Shown: positions 27,276 to 36,968, numbered from the stretch's first letter. The stretch is 64,000 nucleotides of DNA from Prevotella melaninogenica (GCF_018127925.1 NZ_CP072348.1:1470001-1534000), one strand, 5' to 3'. The notes: a model not told the origin generated them from the sequence alone. Made by a program: numbers and translations.

Positions 27276-27283
27276 TAATTTTG
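27276..27283 (+). promoter_or_regulatory. -7 box for the GH3-family gene
   Basis: TAATTTTG, about 27 bp before the start codon. Confidence 0.5.
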
Positions 27284-27309
27284 CAATTTAATCAACCAGA
27301 GAAATTTGA

Positions 27310-28821
27310 ATGAGTCTTACTAAGATAGTAAACAAGTTGTATTTCCAGCCGCGTCGCAGGGAGCTTGAACGCTACGTCACGGATGGAGAGGCTATCCAGC
27401 GGGAAGTCATGCAATACCTCGTTGAGCGGGCAAAAGACACCGAATACGGTCGTAAACACCTGTTCTCAACGATTAAGTCATACGAGGACTTTGTACAGAA
27501 CATTCCAGTCAACACATACGAAGAATTGAAGAGTGACATCGACCGTATGCGCCACGGAGAACGTAATATTCTGTGGCCAGGACAGGTGAGATGGTATGCC
27601 AAGTCATCAGGTACAACCAACGATAAGAGTAAGTTTATTCCTGTTTCTCACGAGGGATTACAGACAATTCATTATCAAGGTGGTAAGGATGTTATCGCTT
27701 ACTACCTTAGCAATCATCCAGAAAGCAGACTCTTCAGCGGTAAGGGTCTCATCTTAGGTGGTAGTCATTCTCCAAATTATAACCTGTATAATTCGCTTGT
27801 TGGTGACCTCAGTGCCATCCTCATAGAGAATATTAATCCACTCGTAAATCTATGTCGCGTACCTAAGAAAAATACTGCCCTACTGAGCGACTTTGAGGTA
27901 AAACGCGACCGAATTGCACACGAAACACTGAACCAGAATATCACTAATATATCAGGCGTTCCTTCATGGATGCTCTCTGTGTTAGTGCGTGTAATGGAAC
28001 TGAGTGGTAAGCAACATCTGGAGGAGGTATGGCCAAATCTGGAGGTGTTCTTCCATGGTGGTATTGCTTTCACACCTTATCGTGAGCAGTATGAACAGCT
28101 CATTACCAAGCAGGGCATGAACTATATGGAGACTTACAATGCCTCTGAGGGCTTCTTCGGTATACAAGACGACCCAACAGACAGCAGTATGTCGCTTATG
28201 CTCGACTATGGCGTATTCTACGAGTTCTTACCTATGGACGAGTTTGAGAGCGAACATCCAAATATCGTTCCATTGTCAGGTGTGGAGATAGGACGCAACT
28301 ATGCAATGCTTATCAGTACTGCCTGCGGCCTCTGGAGATATGAGATTGGAGACACAGTGCAGTTCACTTCGACCAATCCTTTTAAGTTTGTTATCACGGG
28401 TAGAACCAAGTATTTCATCAATGCCTTTGGTGAAGAACTTATCATGGATAATGCTGAGAAGGGACTTGAAGCAGCCTGCAAGGCTACTGGTGCACAGATA
28501 TCAGATTATACCGCAGCCCCAATGTATATGGATGCGAAGGCTAAGTGCCGTCATCAGTGGCTCATTGAGTTTGCAAAAGCCCCATCTTCACTTGAGGAGT
28601 TTACTAAGGTTCTCGATGATAAACTACAGGAAGTCAACTCTGATTATGAGGCAAAACGCTTCCATAACATTACTCTTCAGCCACTTGAGATTATTGTTGC
28701 ACGCAAAGACCTCTTCAATGACTGGCTCAAGATAAAGGGTAAACTCGGTGGTCAACACAAGATTCCACGCCTTTCAAACAGCCGTAACAACTTAGAAGAA
28801 TTGCTGAGTATGAACCAGTAA
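27310..28821 (+). CDS. GH3 (auxin-responsive-promoter) family acyl-adenylate protein
   Basis: A 503-residue protein of the GH3 family, relatives of plant acyl-acid amido synthetases with an ANL-type adenylating fold. The motif WYAKSSGTTNDKSKFIPVSH matches the ATP-binding loop of the family, and METYNASEGFFGIQ plus LWRYEIGDTVQF match later conserved blocks. Its substrate in Bacteroidota is unknown. The next gene, an Ig-like lipoprotein 75 bp downstream, is on the same strand and may be co-transcribed. Confidence 0.88.
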   Translation: MSLTKIVNKLYFQPRRRELERYVTDGEAIQREVMQYLVERAKDTEYGRKHLFSTIKSYEDFVQNIPVNTYEELKSDIDRMRHGERNILWPGQVRWYAKSSGTTNDKSKFIPVSHEGLQTIHYQGGKDVIAYYLSNHPESRLFSGKGLILGGSHSPNYNLYNSLVGDLSAILIENINPLVNLCRVPKKNTALLSDFEVKRDRIAHETLNQNITNISGVPSWMLSVLVRVMELSGKQHLEEVWPNLEVFFHGGIAFTPYREQYEQLITKQGMNYMETYNASEGFFGIQDDPTDSSMSLMLDYGVFYEFLPMDEFESEHPNIVPLSGVEIGRNYAMLISTACGLWRYEIGDTVQFTSTNPFKFVITGRTKYFINAFGEELIMDNAEKGLEAACKATGAQISDYTAAPMYMDAKAKCRHQWLIEFAKAPSSLEEFTKVLDDKLQEVNSDYEAKRFHNITLQPLEIIVARKDLFNDWLKIKGKLGGQHKIPRLSNSRNNLEELLSMNQ

Positions 28822-28896
28822 GGACGGAAGACGGTAAAAGGATAAACCACCTTTAAAGAATAAAAAAGTAAAAGGGTAAAAAAGTAAAACAGCGAT

Positions 28897-30942
28897 ATGA
28901 AGAAGATAAGACAAAGATATTGCCAAGGAGTAATGGGTGGAAAGGATGGCTTTTCAGCTAAGGTCAGCCATTGCCTTTCGGTGTTTTACCAACCACGTGT
29001 TTTACCATTCTACCTTTTTACTCTCTTAGTTATTGTTCTTTCTTCATGTGCTAAGATGGGACAACCTGATGGTGGATGGTACGATGAGACTCCCCCAAGA
29101 GTGTTAGGAGCCTCCCCTACTGAACGAGCAACCGACGTAAACAGTAAGAAGGTGAATATCTATTTCAACGAGTTTATCAAGTTGGAGAATGCATCAGAGA
29201 AGGTTGTTGTCTCTCCTCCACAGATTGAAGCCCCTGAAATTAAGGCTACTGGTAAACGTATCACAGTAAGTTTACAAGACAAGTTACAGCCTAACACCAC
29301 CTATACCATCGACTTCTCTGACGCTATCACGGATAACAACGAGGGTAACCCATTAGGAAACTACACCTACAGCTTCTCTACTGGCGACCATATCGATACA
29401 CTCGAAGTGGCTGGTTATGTGTTAGAAGCTGAGAATTTAGAGCCTGTAAAGGGTATTCTCGTAGGTCTTTACAGCAATCAGAACGATACAGCTTTCCAGA
29501 AACAACCTATGCTTCGTGTCTCACGCACCGACAGTCGTGGTCATTTCAGCATACGAGGTGTTGCCAAGGGTGACTATCGTATCTATGCACTACAGGACAT
29601 GGACGGCAACTATATGTACAATCAGAAGAGCGAGAAGTTGGCTTTCACGCCCGAAATCATCATGCCGTCATGGAAGCCAGACATACGACAAGACACACTA
29701 TGGATTGACTCCTTGCATATCAAGGATATCAAACAGGTGCCTTACACCCACTTCCTTCCAGATGATGTGGTGCTTAATTCCTTTACACCAACACAAACAG
29801 ACCGTTACTTCCTCAAGTCTGAACGCAAGGAACCCAACCACTTTACGCTCTTCTTCAGCTATGGTGATGCCGACCTTCCACAGATAACAGGACTCAATTT
29901 CAACGCTAAAAATGCGTTTATAACAGAGCCAAGTCTGAACCAAGATACGATTATCTACTGGCTGCGTGACACTGCCCTCGTCAACCAAGACACACTGCGA
30001 ATGCAGATGCTTTATAACATGACGGACAGTGCAGGTAAGCTTGTCTCTAAGACAGATACGCTGGAGATTCTCTCAAAGGTGCCTTACGCGAAGCGTTTAA
30101 AGCGCCAGCAGGAGGAATACGATAAATGGGTTAAGAAGCAAGAGAAGGCAAAAGAACGTGGAAAAGCATTTGAAACGACAATGCCTGTCACACCTTTGGA
30201 GGTCAGATATAATGTTCCTTCGCAAATGGATCCTGACCAAAACCCAACATTCGAACTCCCCACCCCTATTGCAAAGACGGATACGTCCAAGATACATCTT
30301 TACGAAAAGATAGACTCCTTATGGTATCGAGCGAAGTATAATTTCGGTGCTGAACCTGGAAAACCGCGCTCTTTGAAGTTGGTAAGTGCATGGGACCCAG
30401 GACATGAATACAGTGTTGAGGTTGATTCTGCAGCCTTTACAGACATCTATGGTAAAGTTTCTGCAAAGTATAAGCAGGGTGTTCGTATCCCATCAATTGA
30501 CGAATATGGTACGCTAATAATGACCTTACAGAACATGGAAGGTAAGAACTGCTTGTTGCAGTTGCTTAATGAAAGCGACAAACCAGTGAAAGAGGCGTAC
30601 GCAAAGAACAACCAAGCAACCTTCCATTACATCAAGCCGGGCAACTACTATCTACGCCTTATCGTCGATGATAACGACAACGGAAAATGGGATACGGGTG
30701 ATTATGCAACCCAACGACAACCCGAAGCCGTTTATTATTACCCGAAGGCTATCGAGTGTAAGGCTAAGCGTGATGTACAGGGAACGTGGAATCCACGTCT
30801 ACTCCCACTCTACAAGCAGAAGCCTGCAGCTATAACAAAGCAGAAGGCTGATGCGCAACGAAAGATAAAGAGACGTAATGCCGAACGCGCTCGCAGTCTT
30901 GATATCTCACTACCTGACGAGCTTCTCAACTCGGGTCAGTAG
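28897..30942 (+). CDS. Ig-like-domain lipoprotein
   Basis: A 681-residue protein with a lipoprotein signal: a long basic N-region, a hydrophobic core (VLPFYLFTLLVIVLSSC) and a lipid-attachment Cys near residue 52. The N-region is long, so the start may be uncertain, although only one later Met precedes the core. The next 110 residues (PRVLGASPTERATDVNSKKV, NTTYTIDFSDAITDNNEG) form a bacterial Ig-like (Big_5-type) domain, followed by a carboxypeptidase-regulatory-like stretch (GYVLEAENLEPVKGILVGLY) and a second related region near the C-terminus. It is probably exposed at the periplasm or outer membrane; the function is unknown. It is followed by a strong terminator. Confidence 0.82.
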   Translation: MKKIRQRYCQGVMGGKDGFSAKVSHCLSVFYQPRVLPFYLFTLLVIVLSSCAKMGQPDGGWYDETPPRVLGASPTERATDVNSKKVNIYFNEFIKLENASEKVVVSPPQIEAPEIKATGKRITVSLQDKLQPNTTYTIDFSDAITDNNEGNPLGNYTYSFSTGDHIDTLEVAGYVLEAENLEPVKGILVGLYSNQNDTAFQKQPMLRVSRTDSRGHFSIRGVAKGDYRIYALQDMDGNYMYNQKSEKLAFTPEIIMPSWKPDIRQDTLWIDSLHIKDIKQVPYTHFLPDDVVLNSFTPTQTDRYFLKSERKEPNHFTLFFSYGDADLPQITGLNFNAKNAFITEPSLNQDTIIYWLRDTALVNQDTLRMQMLYNMTDSAGKLVSKTDTLEILSKVPYAKRLKRQQEEYDKWVKKQEKAKERGKAFETTMPVTPLEVRYNVPSQMDPDQNPTFELPTPIAKTDTSKIHLYEKIDSLWYRAKYNFGAEPGKPRSLKLVSAWDPGHEYSVEVDSAAFTDIYGKVSAKYKQGVRIPSIDEYGTLIMTLQNMEGKNCLLQLLNESDKPVKEAYAKNNQATFHYIKPGNYYLRLIVDDNDNGKWDTGDYATQRQPEAVYYYPKAIECKAKRDVQGTWNPRLLPLYKQKPAAITKQKADAQRKIKRRNAERARSLDISLPDELLNSGQ

Positions 30943-30963
30943 AAACAAAGGAAATGAAAGAAT

Positions 30964-30999
30964 GAGGGTGTGTCAAAATAGACACATCCTCTCTTTTTA
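30964..30999 (+). terminator. Intrinsic terminator after the Ig-like lipoprotein
   Basis: GAGGGTGTGTC pairs with GACACATCCTC, then TCTTTTTATTT. A near-identical hairpin in opposite orientation stands at 31182-31209. Confidence 0.85.
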
Positions 31000-31209
31000 T
31001 TTCTAAAACTTATTCCATCCACGAAAAGGGTCAACAGTTTTTCTCAAAACAGTCGACCGTTTTTTAAAGATAGTCGACTATTTTTTCAGAAAGGGTTGAC
31101 CTTTTTCACAGAAAGGGTTGACCTTTTTCACAGAAAGGGTTGACCTTTTTCACGAAAAGGGTTGACCTTTTCTTCAAAAAAAGAGGATATGTCTATTTTT
31201 GACACACCC
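30966..31209. repeat. GTTGAC 22-bp palindrome array bounded by 27-bp inverted repeats
   Basis: Seven GTYRAC-centred palindromes start at 31030, 31052, 31073, 31095, 31117, 31139 and 31161; five spacings are exactly 22 bp, one is 21 bp. The last four units read AAAGGGTTGACCTTTT. The array is flanked by near-perfect inverted repeats (30966-30992 and 31182-31209), each of which is also a terminator reading toward the array. The unit is therefore shielded from transcription from both sides. Confidence 0.85.
31182..31209 (-). terminator. Terminator facing left, right edge of the GTTGAC array
   Basis: On the minus strand GGGTGTGTC pairs with GACATATCC, then TCTTTTTTTG. It would stop transcripts coming from the acyltransferase genes. 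Confidence 0.65.
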
Positions 31210-31297
31210 CCATCCATACGACAAACCCCCACATCTATCCCCTACCGTCTTAAGGTTAGGAATAACGAGGGTGCTTTTATTAAATAGATAACGCCCC

Positions 31298-31354
31298 GCA
31301 CCATTGGTGCGAACCATCAGCACCATTGGTGCGAACCGTCAACACGACATGTGC
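31298..31354. repeat. 22-bp palindrome array, GCAC-N5-GTGC family, copy 5
   Basis: Cores at 31298 and 31320 (both centre CATTG) and 31342 (ACAC form, GACAT), exactly 22 bp apart; linkers GAACCATCA and GAACCGTCA. A decayed unit follows at 31364. It lies in the convergent gap between the Ig-like lipoprotein and the acyltransferase remnant. Confidence 0.83.
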
Positions 31355-31444
31355 TGAGCATCAAAACATCGGTCGAAAATGAGAAGAAAAAATCTTCTGA
31401 AGCCTTATTAAGACTACTTTTCAGCCAATACAGCTTACTATCTA

Positions 31445-31991
31445 TTAAGATACAGAAATACCAGAAATCAATGCTAAGATTCGGCCCAAACGGCTGTTAC
31501 GACAACGATAAAGCAGCTTATAAACCAAGAAAGAGCCATAAACGCCTGTCAGAAAAGCAAGGATAATATAAACGACATTATCAAAATGGGTAAATCGCAT
31601 AAGTATTTGTAAACTCAATGCTTGAAAGATTCCATGATAAAGATAGATAGTATAAGAAGCAGGAGAGAGATGATTAAGGAAACGAAGTCCATATTTTGCG
31701 TATAAGCACGCCAAAGCAACTGACATTAGAATACCCTCCATTGCAAAGAATAAATCCATGAGAGGGCTTTTATTTACGCGTAGACCGATAATTGATACTA
31801 CAAACGTAAATAGGAAGACAAAGAAGGCTGTTTTCCCTTTATCAAGAAAGCGCATCAAAAGAAAAGGGGAACATGGAACTGATAAAGCCAATCGGCTATC
31901 GTACTCTTGGGCTAAAAAAGGAATCCCCGAGTACTACCAAGAGGGTAATGAACACATGGAGAAAGGAGAATTCAGCTATCTTTTGTTTCAT
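31445..31991 (-). pseudogene. Decayed acyltransferase-3 family gene
   Basis: Reading from ATG 31991, the first 31 codons (MKQKIAEFSFLHVFITLLVV, then LGDSFF) resemble the first helix of acyltransferase-3 proteins but end at a stop. In another frame nearby the family block LYQFHVPLFF appears, again ending at once. From about 31870 a third frame continues as a normal C-terminal half (LLMRFLDKGKTAFFVFLFTF ... LSPASYTIYLYHGIFQALSL) to the stop at 31445. Intact members are about 330-350 residues, so at least two frameshifts and a large internal deletion have occurred. The ATG overlaps the stop of the preceding remnant (ATGA). Confidence 0.75.
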
Positions 31992-32110
31992 TTTATTCGT
32001 TTTACTTGGTCACCTTCAGCATACCATACACCATCGCAGCCAACTTTCTCTGCCTTTAGAAACAACGATTTCAACTGCTTTCTGTTTGTTATCTCTTCGT
32101 TAAAAAGGGG
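31989..32110 (-). pseudogene. Short coding remnant after the acyltransferase
   Basis: Directly after the stop of the 32111 gene, in the same frame, about 40 codons read NEEITNRKQLKSLFLKAEKV then GCDGVWYAEGDQVKRIK and stop. No start codon is visible. The composition looks protein-like, and its stop overlaps the next ATG as in an operon. It is probably the 3' end of a deleted gene. I do not recognise it. Confidence 0.35.
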
Positions 32111-33085
32111 CTAATACCTCTTTCCTAACATAAATGGTAAGTAGCGATAGACGATTGCTACAATACCGCTTGCCACTATACAGACTAAAGCATAGGCTAT
32201 CAGTACACTATAGTAAGCCCCATGATAGTCTAACCCCACCTTCTCAAGTGCTAAAGATAAGCAAAGAGGAACACCTCCACAGACGAAATAATAAACAATA
32301 CTATGCGCTCCAACCCATTCTAACAGCTTGCATCTTGGCAACTGCTTACAAACATTAACAAGTAAGAAAATGCTCGTCAACATATCAAGAAAGAATAGGA
32401 AATAAGAGTCTATACTCATTGGGTATATCATCGTATGCACCCCTTTGCACGTTGCATAACCTTTTATTATTATAAGGGATATAAAGAAGAATGATGTGTA
32501 TAATGGTGTGTTGATACGGTTGAAAACTTCTTTTCGACTTTGATAAAACCATCCGATATAAAGGAAAAGAACTGCTTGCAGGGCATTGTTGATACACCAG
32601 GGATAATCAGTGGATTGCTTCGTTAAAAGTACTGAACCAACTAAAGCACAAAAGGAGAGAAGGAATAAGGGAATAACTTTTCCGCGAGTTATCCACAAAA
32701 AAAGGCTAAAAACAGTTTCAGATACTATCAAGGCAGCTATAAACCAAGAGGCTCGACCTGTCAAGATAGGTAATAATAAACTCTCCCAGTCTATACTATG
32801 ACCATGTACTAAGGCTTTCGGAAGTGCCAAAACCATAGTAAATAGAAAATAAGGAAGAAGTAAACTACGCCCTATTGAAAACATCTTACCCCTCAAAGAA
32901 AAGCCTTGCTGTTTGTACATTAGGTATCCTGACAGAAAGAAAAAGACGATTAGAACATTCGAAACATACCAATCATAAGGAATAAGATTACTTCCTGTAT
33001 AATAGATTTCAGTATGATCCAGTAATATAGATAACATACAGAAACCTCGTAGCATATCTATCCAATGCTCTCTCTCTTTCATCAT
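32111..33085 (-). CDS. Acyltransferase-3 family membrane protein
   Basis: A 324-residue integral membrane protein with about ten hydrophobic segments. It opens with HWIDMLRGFCMLSILLDHTE, the family's catalytic-histidine region, and continues with VLIVFFFLSGYLMYKQ, the second conserved block. Such enzymes O-acetylate or otherwise acylate surface sugars at the inner membrane. Start could be 33085 or the next Met (33082). It lies downstream of a glycosyltransferase and porZ on the same strand and upstream of a second, decayed acyltransferase, which suggests a role in surface polysaccharide or lipopolysaccharide decoration. Confidence 0.88.
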   Translation of the reverse strand: MMKEREHWIDMLRGFCMLSILLDHTEIYYTGSNLIPYDWYVSNVLIVFFFLSGYLMYKQQGFSLRGKMFSIGRSLLLPYFLFTMVLALPKALVHGHSIDWESLLLPILTGRASWFIAALIVSETVFSLFLWITRGKVIPLFLLSFCALVGSVLLTKQSTDYPWCINNALQAVLFLYIGWFYQSRKEVFNRINTPLYTSFFFISLIIIKGYATCKGVHTMIYPMSIDSYFLFFLDMLTSIFLLVNVCKQLPRCKLLEWVGAHSIVYYFVCGGVPLCLSLALEKVGLDYHGAYYSVLIAYALVCIVASGIVAIVYRYLPFMLGKRY

Positions 33086-33148
33086 GTACCCTATTGATAA
33101 TACATCATTTTAGTTGTTTATTATAGTAAAATCATTAATATTCTTGGT

Positions 33149-35170
33149 CTATCTCACAATCGCCACCTTACAAACAACACCATTGTTGCCGTCTTCATCA
33201 GCACTTTCAACCATGTAAACACCTGATGCTACGGGTTTACCAGACTTGTCTTTGCCATCCCAAATAAAGCTACCACCATTGCTAATACCCGCTGCAACGA
33301 GTACACCATTTGCAGTAACAATCTTCACATCTGCGTTCATCGAGAGTCCAACAATGGTGATTGGGCCTGTATAACCAGGCCTAATGGGATTTGGATAAGC
33401 GTATGTATTGTCCCCACTCGGTCGGTCTGATGGTGTCGTCGCATCGCTCATATAAGAGCATAAACCCTTGTCCGTACCAAAGAATACTTCGCCTGTTGTG
33501 TTGTTGATAGCGATAGAAAGGATATTATCTGATAGAAGCTGACTATTTGAAGAGGTGATATGTTTCACCTGTGTCATATTATCGGCACTAATAAGATAAA
33601 CGCCATTCGCCTTTGTTCCAAACCATTTTCTGCCTCCTCCATCAATAGCCATACAGGTGACATCAATGCCTGACAGGAGGTAATCGGCAAGATTGGTACC
33701 ATCATTACGAGGCACTTTCACCTGCGTAAAAACAGCTGTTTCAGGATTATCAATAGCCGAACGAGACAATAGAAGTGGACCGATAGTAGTCGTAACCCAC
33801 ACATCTCCATTCGATAAAGGCATCACACTATGAGGTACTAAGTCCAAGTTCGAACCATCCTCATTGACAAATCGAGTGAAAGAAAGCAATTTGTCTGTTG
33901 TTGATTGATAACAGAACAAAGCCGGATAGTCCCAGTGATCATTACAGAACCATAAGTTATTGCGATTATCGAAGACCATACTTGTTAGAACCGAGCCCCC
34001 TACTCCATCCTTCATAAGGGCTGGCTTACTGAAAGAAGTCATCTGTCCATCTGCAGAAAGACGCAAGAGATTCTCTCTGGAGGCTTGACTATTCAATATC
34101 CAAAGGTCGCCTTTATTATCAAAACGGAGCCCATTAATAAGCACGTAGTTGTTTCCTAACTCCCGTCCTTTATACATTGCACCTTGCAACAAGCTGTTGT
34201 CTTTGTTATAATAAGCCTTTAATTGTCCATCAAGAAACTCGTATAAGCCTGTCCTTCCACCAACAAATACATGGTTTGCGTTGCGTGGATCAACTGCGAG
34301 AACATTGTTATCAAGATAGTCGTAGCCCGTTTTTAATGATAGATTCTCTTGATAATTCGCCCACTCACCATCGTGTAGAATCTGTACAGAACCAGGTGTA
34401 TTAGAATCTACATAACCTGATTTAAATAGACCAGGAACGGTATATAAACTGTTATTAAGGTATTGGATATAGGTAAAACCATTATACTTTGGACCGCCAG
34501 GATTAAGTGTTTTAGCCTGTGCCAATAGTGCTGCATCAGCTATTCTTGGACGCTCTACATAAGTTCCTACACTCGTCCAGTTGTTTCTATCGAGGAGATT
34601 AGCAGACAAGGCAGCACGATATAGTCCGTTACTTTGGCTGGCAGCATAGATATAACCGCCCTCAATATAGCTGTAATTGACAGGGAAAGAGAGGTTATAA
34701 CTGTCGCTTATCTCTGCTTTAGCAACATTGAGTTTGACAAGTCCAAAACCTGTAGAAAGGTAACAATAGACGCCAGACATATCAATACCATTGACGGTTT
34801 TGTCTACCATTGTTGTCTTTAGATAGTAATCCGGCACATTTGTAACATTACCTCTATCGTCTAATAGGTCGATATTATTATTCGAATAGATAATAACCAA
34901 CCGACGAGCTGTCTTATTCCAAGCAATGAAACGGATATCCGTATCGCTCAAACCATTGACTTTATCGTAGGTCTTTATACTCTGATCGTTCTTGTTATAA
35001 GTATAAAGGCTATTGGAAGCAAGCACATACAGCTTATTACCTCCTTCTTCAACCCATTGTACATAACTGTAAGCAAGATAATTCTTCCACGTTCCTATAC
35101 CGCCAGCAAGGGCATTACAGTAAGCTAACAAGATGAAAGCCGCAACTAAGAGATATCGTTTTATTATCAT
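33149..35170 (-). CDS. porZ: PorZ-like type IX secretion protein (two beta-propellers)
   Basis: A 673-residue secreted protein with a signal peptide (MIIKRYLLVAAFILLAYCNALA). The mature N-terminus IGTWKNYLAYSYVQWVEEGG matches the PorZ N-terminal propeller, and the middle is made of further WD-like or two-component-regulator-type propeller repeats (GDLWILNSQAS, NNLWFCNDHWD, RKWFGTKANGVYLIS). The end (SFIWDGKDKSGKPVASGVYM) is a FlgD-like beta domain of the type IX C-terminal signal. In Porphyromonas, PorZ helps deliver anionic lipopolysaccharide to sortase-processed cargo. It overlaps the upstream glycosyltransferase by 4 bp, so the two are coupled. Confidence 0.85.
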   Translation of the reverse strand: MIIKRYLLVAAFILLAYCNALAGGIGTWKNYLAYSYVQWVEEGGNKLYVLASNSLYTYNKNDQSIKTYDKVNGLSDTDIRFIAWNKTARRLVIIYSNNNIDLLDDRGNVTNVPDYYLKTTMVDKTVNGIDMSGVYCYLSTGFGLVKLNVAKAEISDSYNLSFPVNYSYIEGGYIYAASQSNGLYRAALSANLLDRNNWTSVGTYVERPRIADAALLAQAKTLNPGGPKYNGFTYIQYLNNSLYTVPGLFKSGYVDSNTPGSVQILHDGEWANYQENLSLKTGYDYLDNNVLAVDPRNANHVFVGGRTGLYEFLDGQLKAYYNKDNSLLQGAMYKGRELGNNYVLINGLRFDNKGDLWILNSQASRENLLRLSADGQMTSFSKPALMKDGVGGSVLTSMVFDNRNNLWFCNDHWDYPALFCYQSTTDKLLSFTRFVNEDGSNLDLVPHSVMPLSNGDVWVTTTIGPLLLSRSAIDNPETAVFTQVKVPRNDGTNLADYLLSGIDVTCMAIDGGGRKWFGTKANGVYLISADNMTQVKHITSSNSQLLSDNILSIAINNTTGEVFFGTDKGLCSYMSDATTPSDRPSGDNTYAYPNPIRPGYTGPITIVGLSMNADVKIVTANGVLVAAGISNGGSFIWDGKDKSGKPVASGVYMVESADEDGNNGVVCKVAIVR

Positions 35171-36051
35171 AGTGTATTCTTTTCGTGATGAATATAATAC
35201 ATCAGTTTGTATACATTAAACAAGAAAATACTGGGATTATTGCCTTGAAGATGTTTCTTTATGTGTTGTCCTACAAGGAAATAAACTGCATTAACCAGCT
35301 TTTGTAAGTGCAGTTTCTTTATTTTCTCAGCAGTTTCAAGCAGTTGAGAATAGCCTTTCAGTTGGTTACGGAAGGTATATAGTGTGCGAAGAGACTGTTC
35401 AGTTTTATCCAAGAACTCACTGTTTGATTCAAAGAAATCAAGTGTTATGGGGTTATCGATATGCGTGATTGCTATATGATCCATGGCAAGTGACTTACCA
35501 AAGAGTACATCTTCATAGCCGTATTGGACGAAATTCTCATCAAAAGAATGTTCCATCATGATGTCTTTATGTGCTAAGAAGTTTGTCGTACGAAAGTGTT
35601 TTGTAGCATGACACTGCCTATCTTGCGGTGTATTTTTCTGTTCATACGCCTTCTCATAGCGGTATCTGAGATTGTCTTTCCATATGTCTGGATCCCCTCC
35701 TATCCTTATTCCGCCTACAACAACATTGCTTTTTGTCTGCAGATAACGACGAATAAAGTGCGGATTGTCTAATGTTAGATCTCCATCTATGAAGAGAAGC
35801 CACTCTCCTTGTGCCTGCGAAATGAGGAAATTACGGATAGCTGAACGCCCAACGTTCTGCTTTCTTGTTATATAACGGACACCTTCCAACCTCTCTATAC
35901 GTAAGTTATGCTCTACATAGCTTGTTACAGAAGAGCCATCATCAGCTACAATAATCTCAAATTCAGTACCACTTTCCACGCACTGACGCTGTAACTCTGT
36001 CACCAAAGCTCTACAATGGCAGTTATAAACAGGGAGAAGAATAGACAACAT
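35167..36051 (-). CDS. Family 2 glycosyltransferase
   Basis: A 294-residue GT-A enzyme. It starts MLSILLPVYNCHCRALVTEL, then IIVADDGSS (nucleotide-sugar binding), and WLLFIDGDLTLDN (DxD-like metal site); a later FVQYGYEDVLFGKSLA matches the acceptor-site ED motif. No membrane helix is clear. Its stop overlaps the porZ start (ATGA), linking it to surface glycan assembly or to the A-LPS pathway that PorZ serves. No strong promoter is visible upstream; the 330-bp gap to rdgB holds a palindrome array. Confidence 0.9.
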   Translation of the reverse strand: MLSILLPVYNCHCRALVTELQRQCVESGTEFEIIVADDGSSVTSYVEHNLRIERLEGVRYITRKQNVGRSAIRNFLISQAQGEWLLFIDGDLTLDNPHFIRRYLQTKSNVVVGGIRIGGDPDIWKDNLRYRYEKAYEQKNTPQDRQCHATKHFRTTNFLAHKDIMMEHSFDENFVQYGYEDVLFGKSLAMDHIAITHIDNPITLDFFESNSEFLDKTEQSLRTLYTFRNQLKGYSQLLETAEKIKKLHLQKLVNAVYFLVGQHIKKHLQGNNPSIFLFNVYKLMYYIHHEKNTL

Positions 36052-36207
36052 AGCAGATATTAAATAGTTATATTCTTATGTCAAACAGGAAACGCAGGCG
36101 TTAATTGGTCTCGAATCGGGACTTGTCAAGCAGACAAAAACAGCCTTTTCATTCGTTATTATCAGCCAATAGGCAGAACAAAGGAGCTGTCTTCCACAAA
36201 TTATTTT

Positions 36208-36276
36208 CATGAAAAGAAATTCTTTTTGTCGTGAAAAAAATATTTTTCTTCATGAAAAGAAATATTTCTTTTCATG
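36208..36276. repeat. 22-bp palindrome array, TTTTCATGAAAA family, copy 2
   Basis: Cores at 36208 (CATG), 36230 (CGTG), 36251 and 36273 (CATG), spaced 22, 21 and 22 bp, with AAATATTT-like AT palindromes between. It lies between rdgB and the glycosyltransferase, both minus. Nothing else is evident in 36052-36383. Confidence 0.78.
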
Positions 36277-36383
36277 AAAATAATTCGGAAAAGGGTATTT
36301 ATCGAAGTCTAAAAGGGGGCTTTAACGGTTTTACTTTGTTAGCTCTTTCCCTCTTAAAAAGCCCCTTAAGCCTTTTTACTCTT

Positions 36384-36968
36384 TTATCCTTTCAGCCTTC
36401 CTAAGTATTCCGCCAACTTCTTTACAGCCCTTGCACGATGAGAAATCTGGTTCTTTATCTCCTCACCTAACTCTGCAAAGCTCTTGTCATAACCCTCTGG
36501 AATGAAGATAGGGTCATATCCGAAGCCCTCCTTACCATGCTTCTCCGTAGCGATTCTACCCTCTACCTTACCCTCAAACTGGTGTTCTACACCATCAATG
36601 ATAAGCGAGATAATAGTGCGAAAGCAGGCCTTACGATTGGCTTTCCCTTCTAAGTTTGTCAACAGCTTACGCATATTCGCCTCGCTATCGTGGTCGGTTC
36701 CCTCTGCATAACGAGCTGAATGCACGCCGGGTTCACCACCGAGTGCCTCCACCTCAAGTCCTGTATCATCGGCAAAACAGTTCTGACCATAGTGTTCAAC
36801 GACGTAAGAAGACTTCTGACGTGCATTCTCCTCCAGTGTTGCCCCAGTCTCAGGGATATCCTCATGACAACCAATCTCAGCCAAAGAAACGATTTCAAAC
36901 TCCTTTCCAAGGATGTCCTTTATCTCCTCGAGCTTATGTTTATTATTTGTTGCAAATACTATTTTCAT
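36384..36968 (-). CDS. rdgB: Non-canonical purine NTP pyrophosphatase (RdgB/HAM1)
   Basis: A 194-residue enzyme that hydrolyses ITP, dITP and XTP to keep deaminated purines out of nucleic acids. It opens [20 protein letters not shown] (the T/SxNxxK substrate motif), has [20 protein letters not shown] (catalytic Asp) and ends with [20 protein letters not shown] and [10 protein letters not shown], all family signatures. The length is normal. Confidence 0.96.
   Translation of the reverse strand: MKIVFATNNKHKLEEIKDILGKEFEIVSLAEIGCHEDIPETGATLEENARQKSSYVVEHYGQNCFADDTGLEVEALGGEPGVHSARYAEGTDHDSEANMRKLLTNLEGKANRKACFRTIISLIIDGVEHQFEGKVEGRIATEKHGKEGFGYDPIFIPEGYDKSFAELGEEIKNQISHRARAVKKLAEYLGRLKG

Noticed and set aside
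31351-31566. 71-codon open frame on the plus strand
   Set aside because: It overlaps a palindrome array and the antisense of the acyltransferase remnant; no protein-like features.
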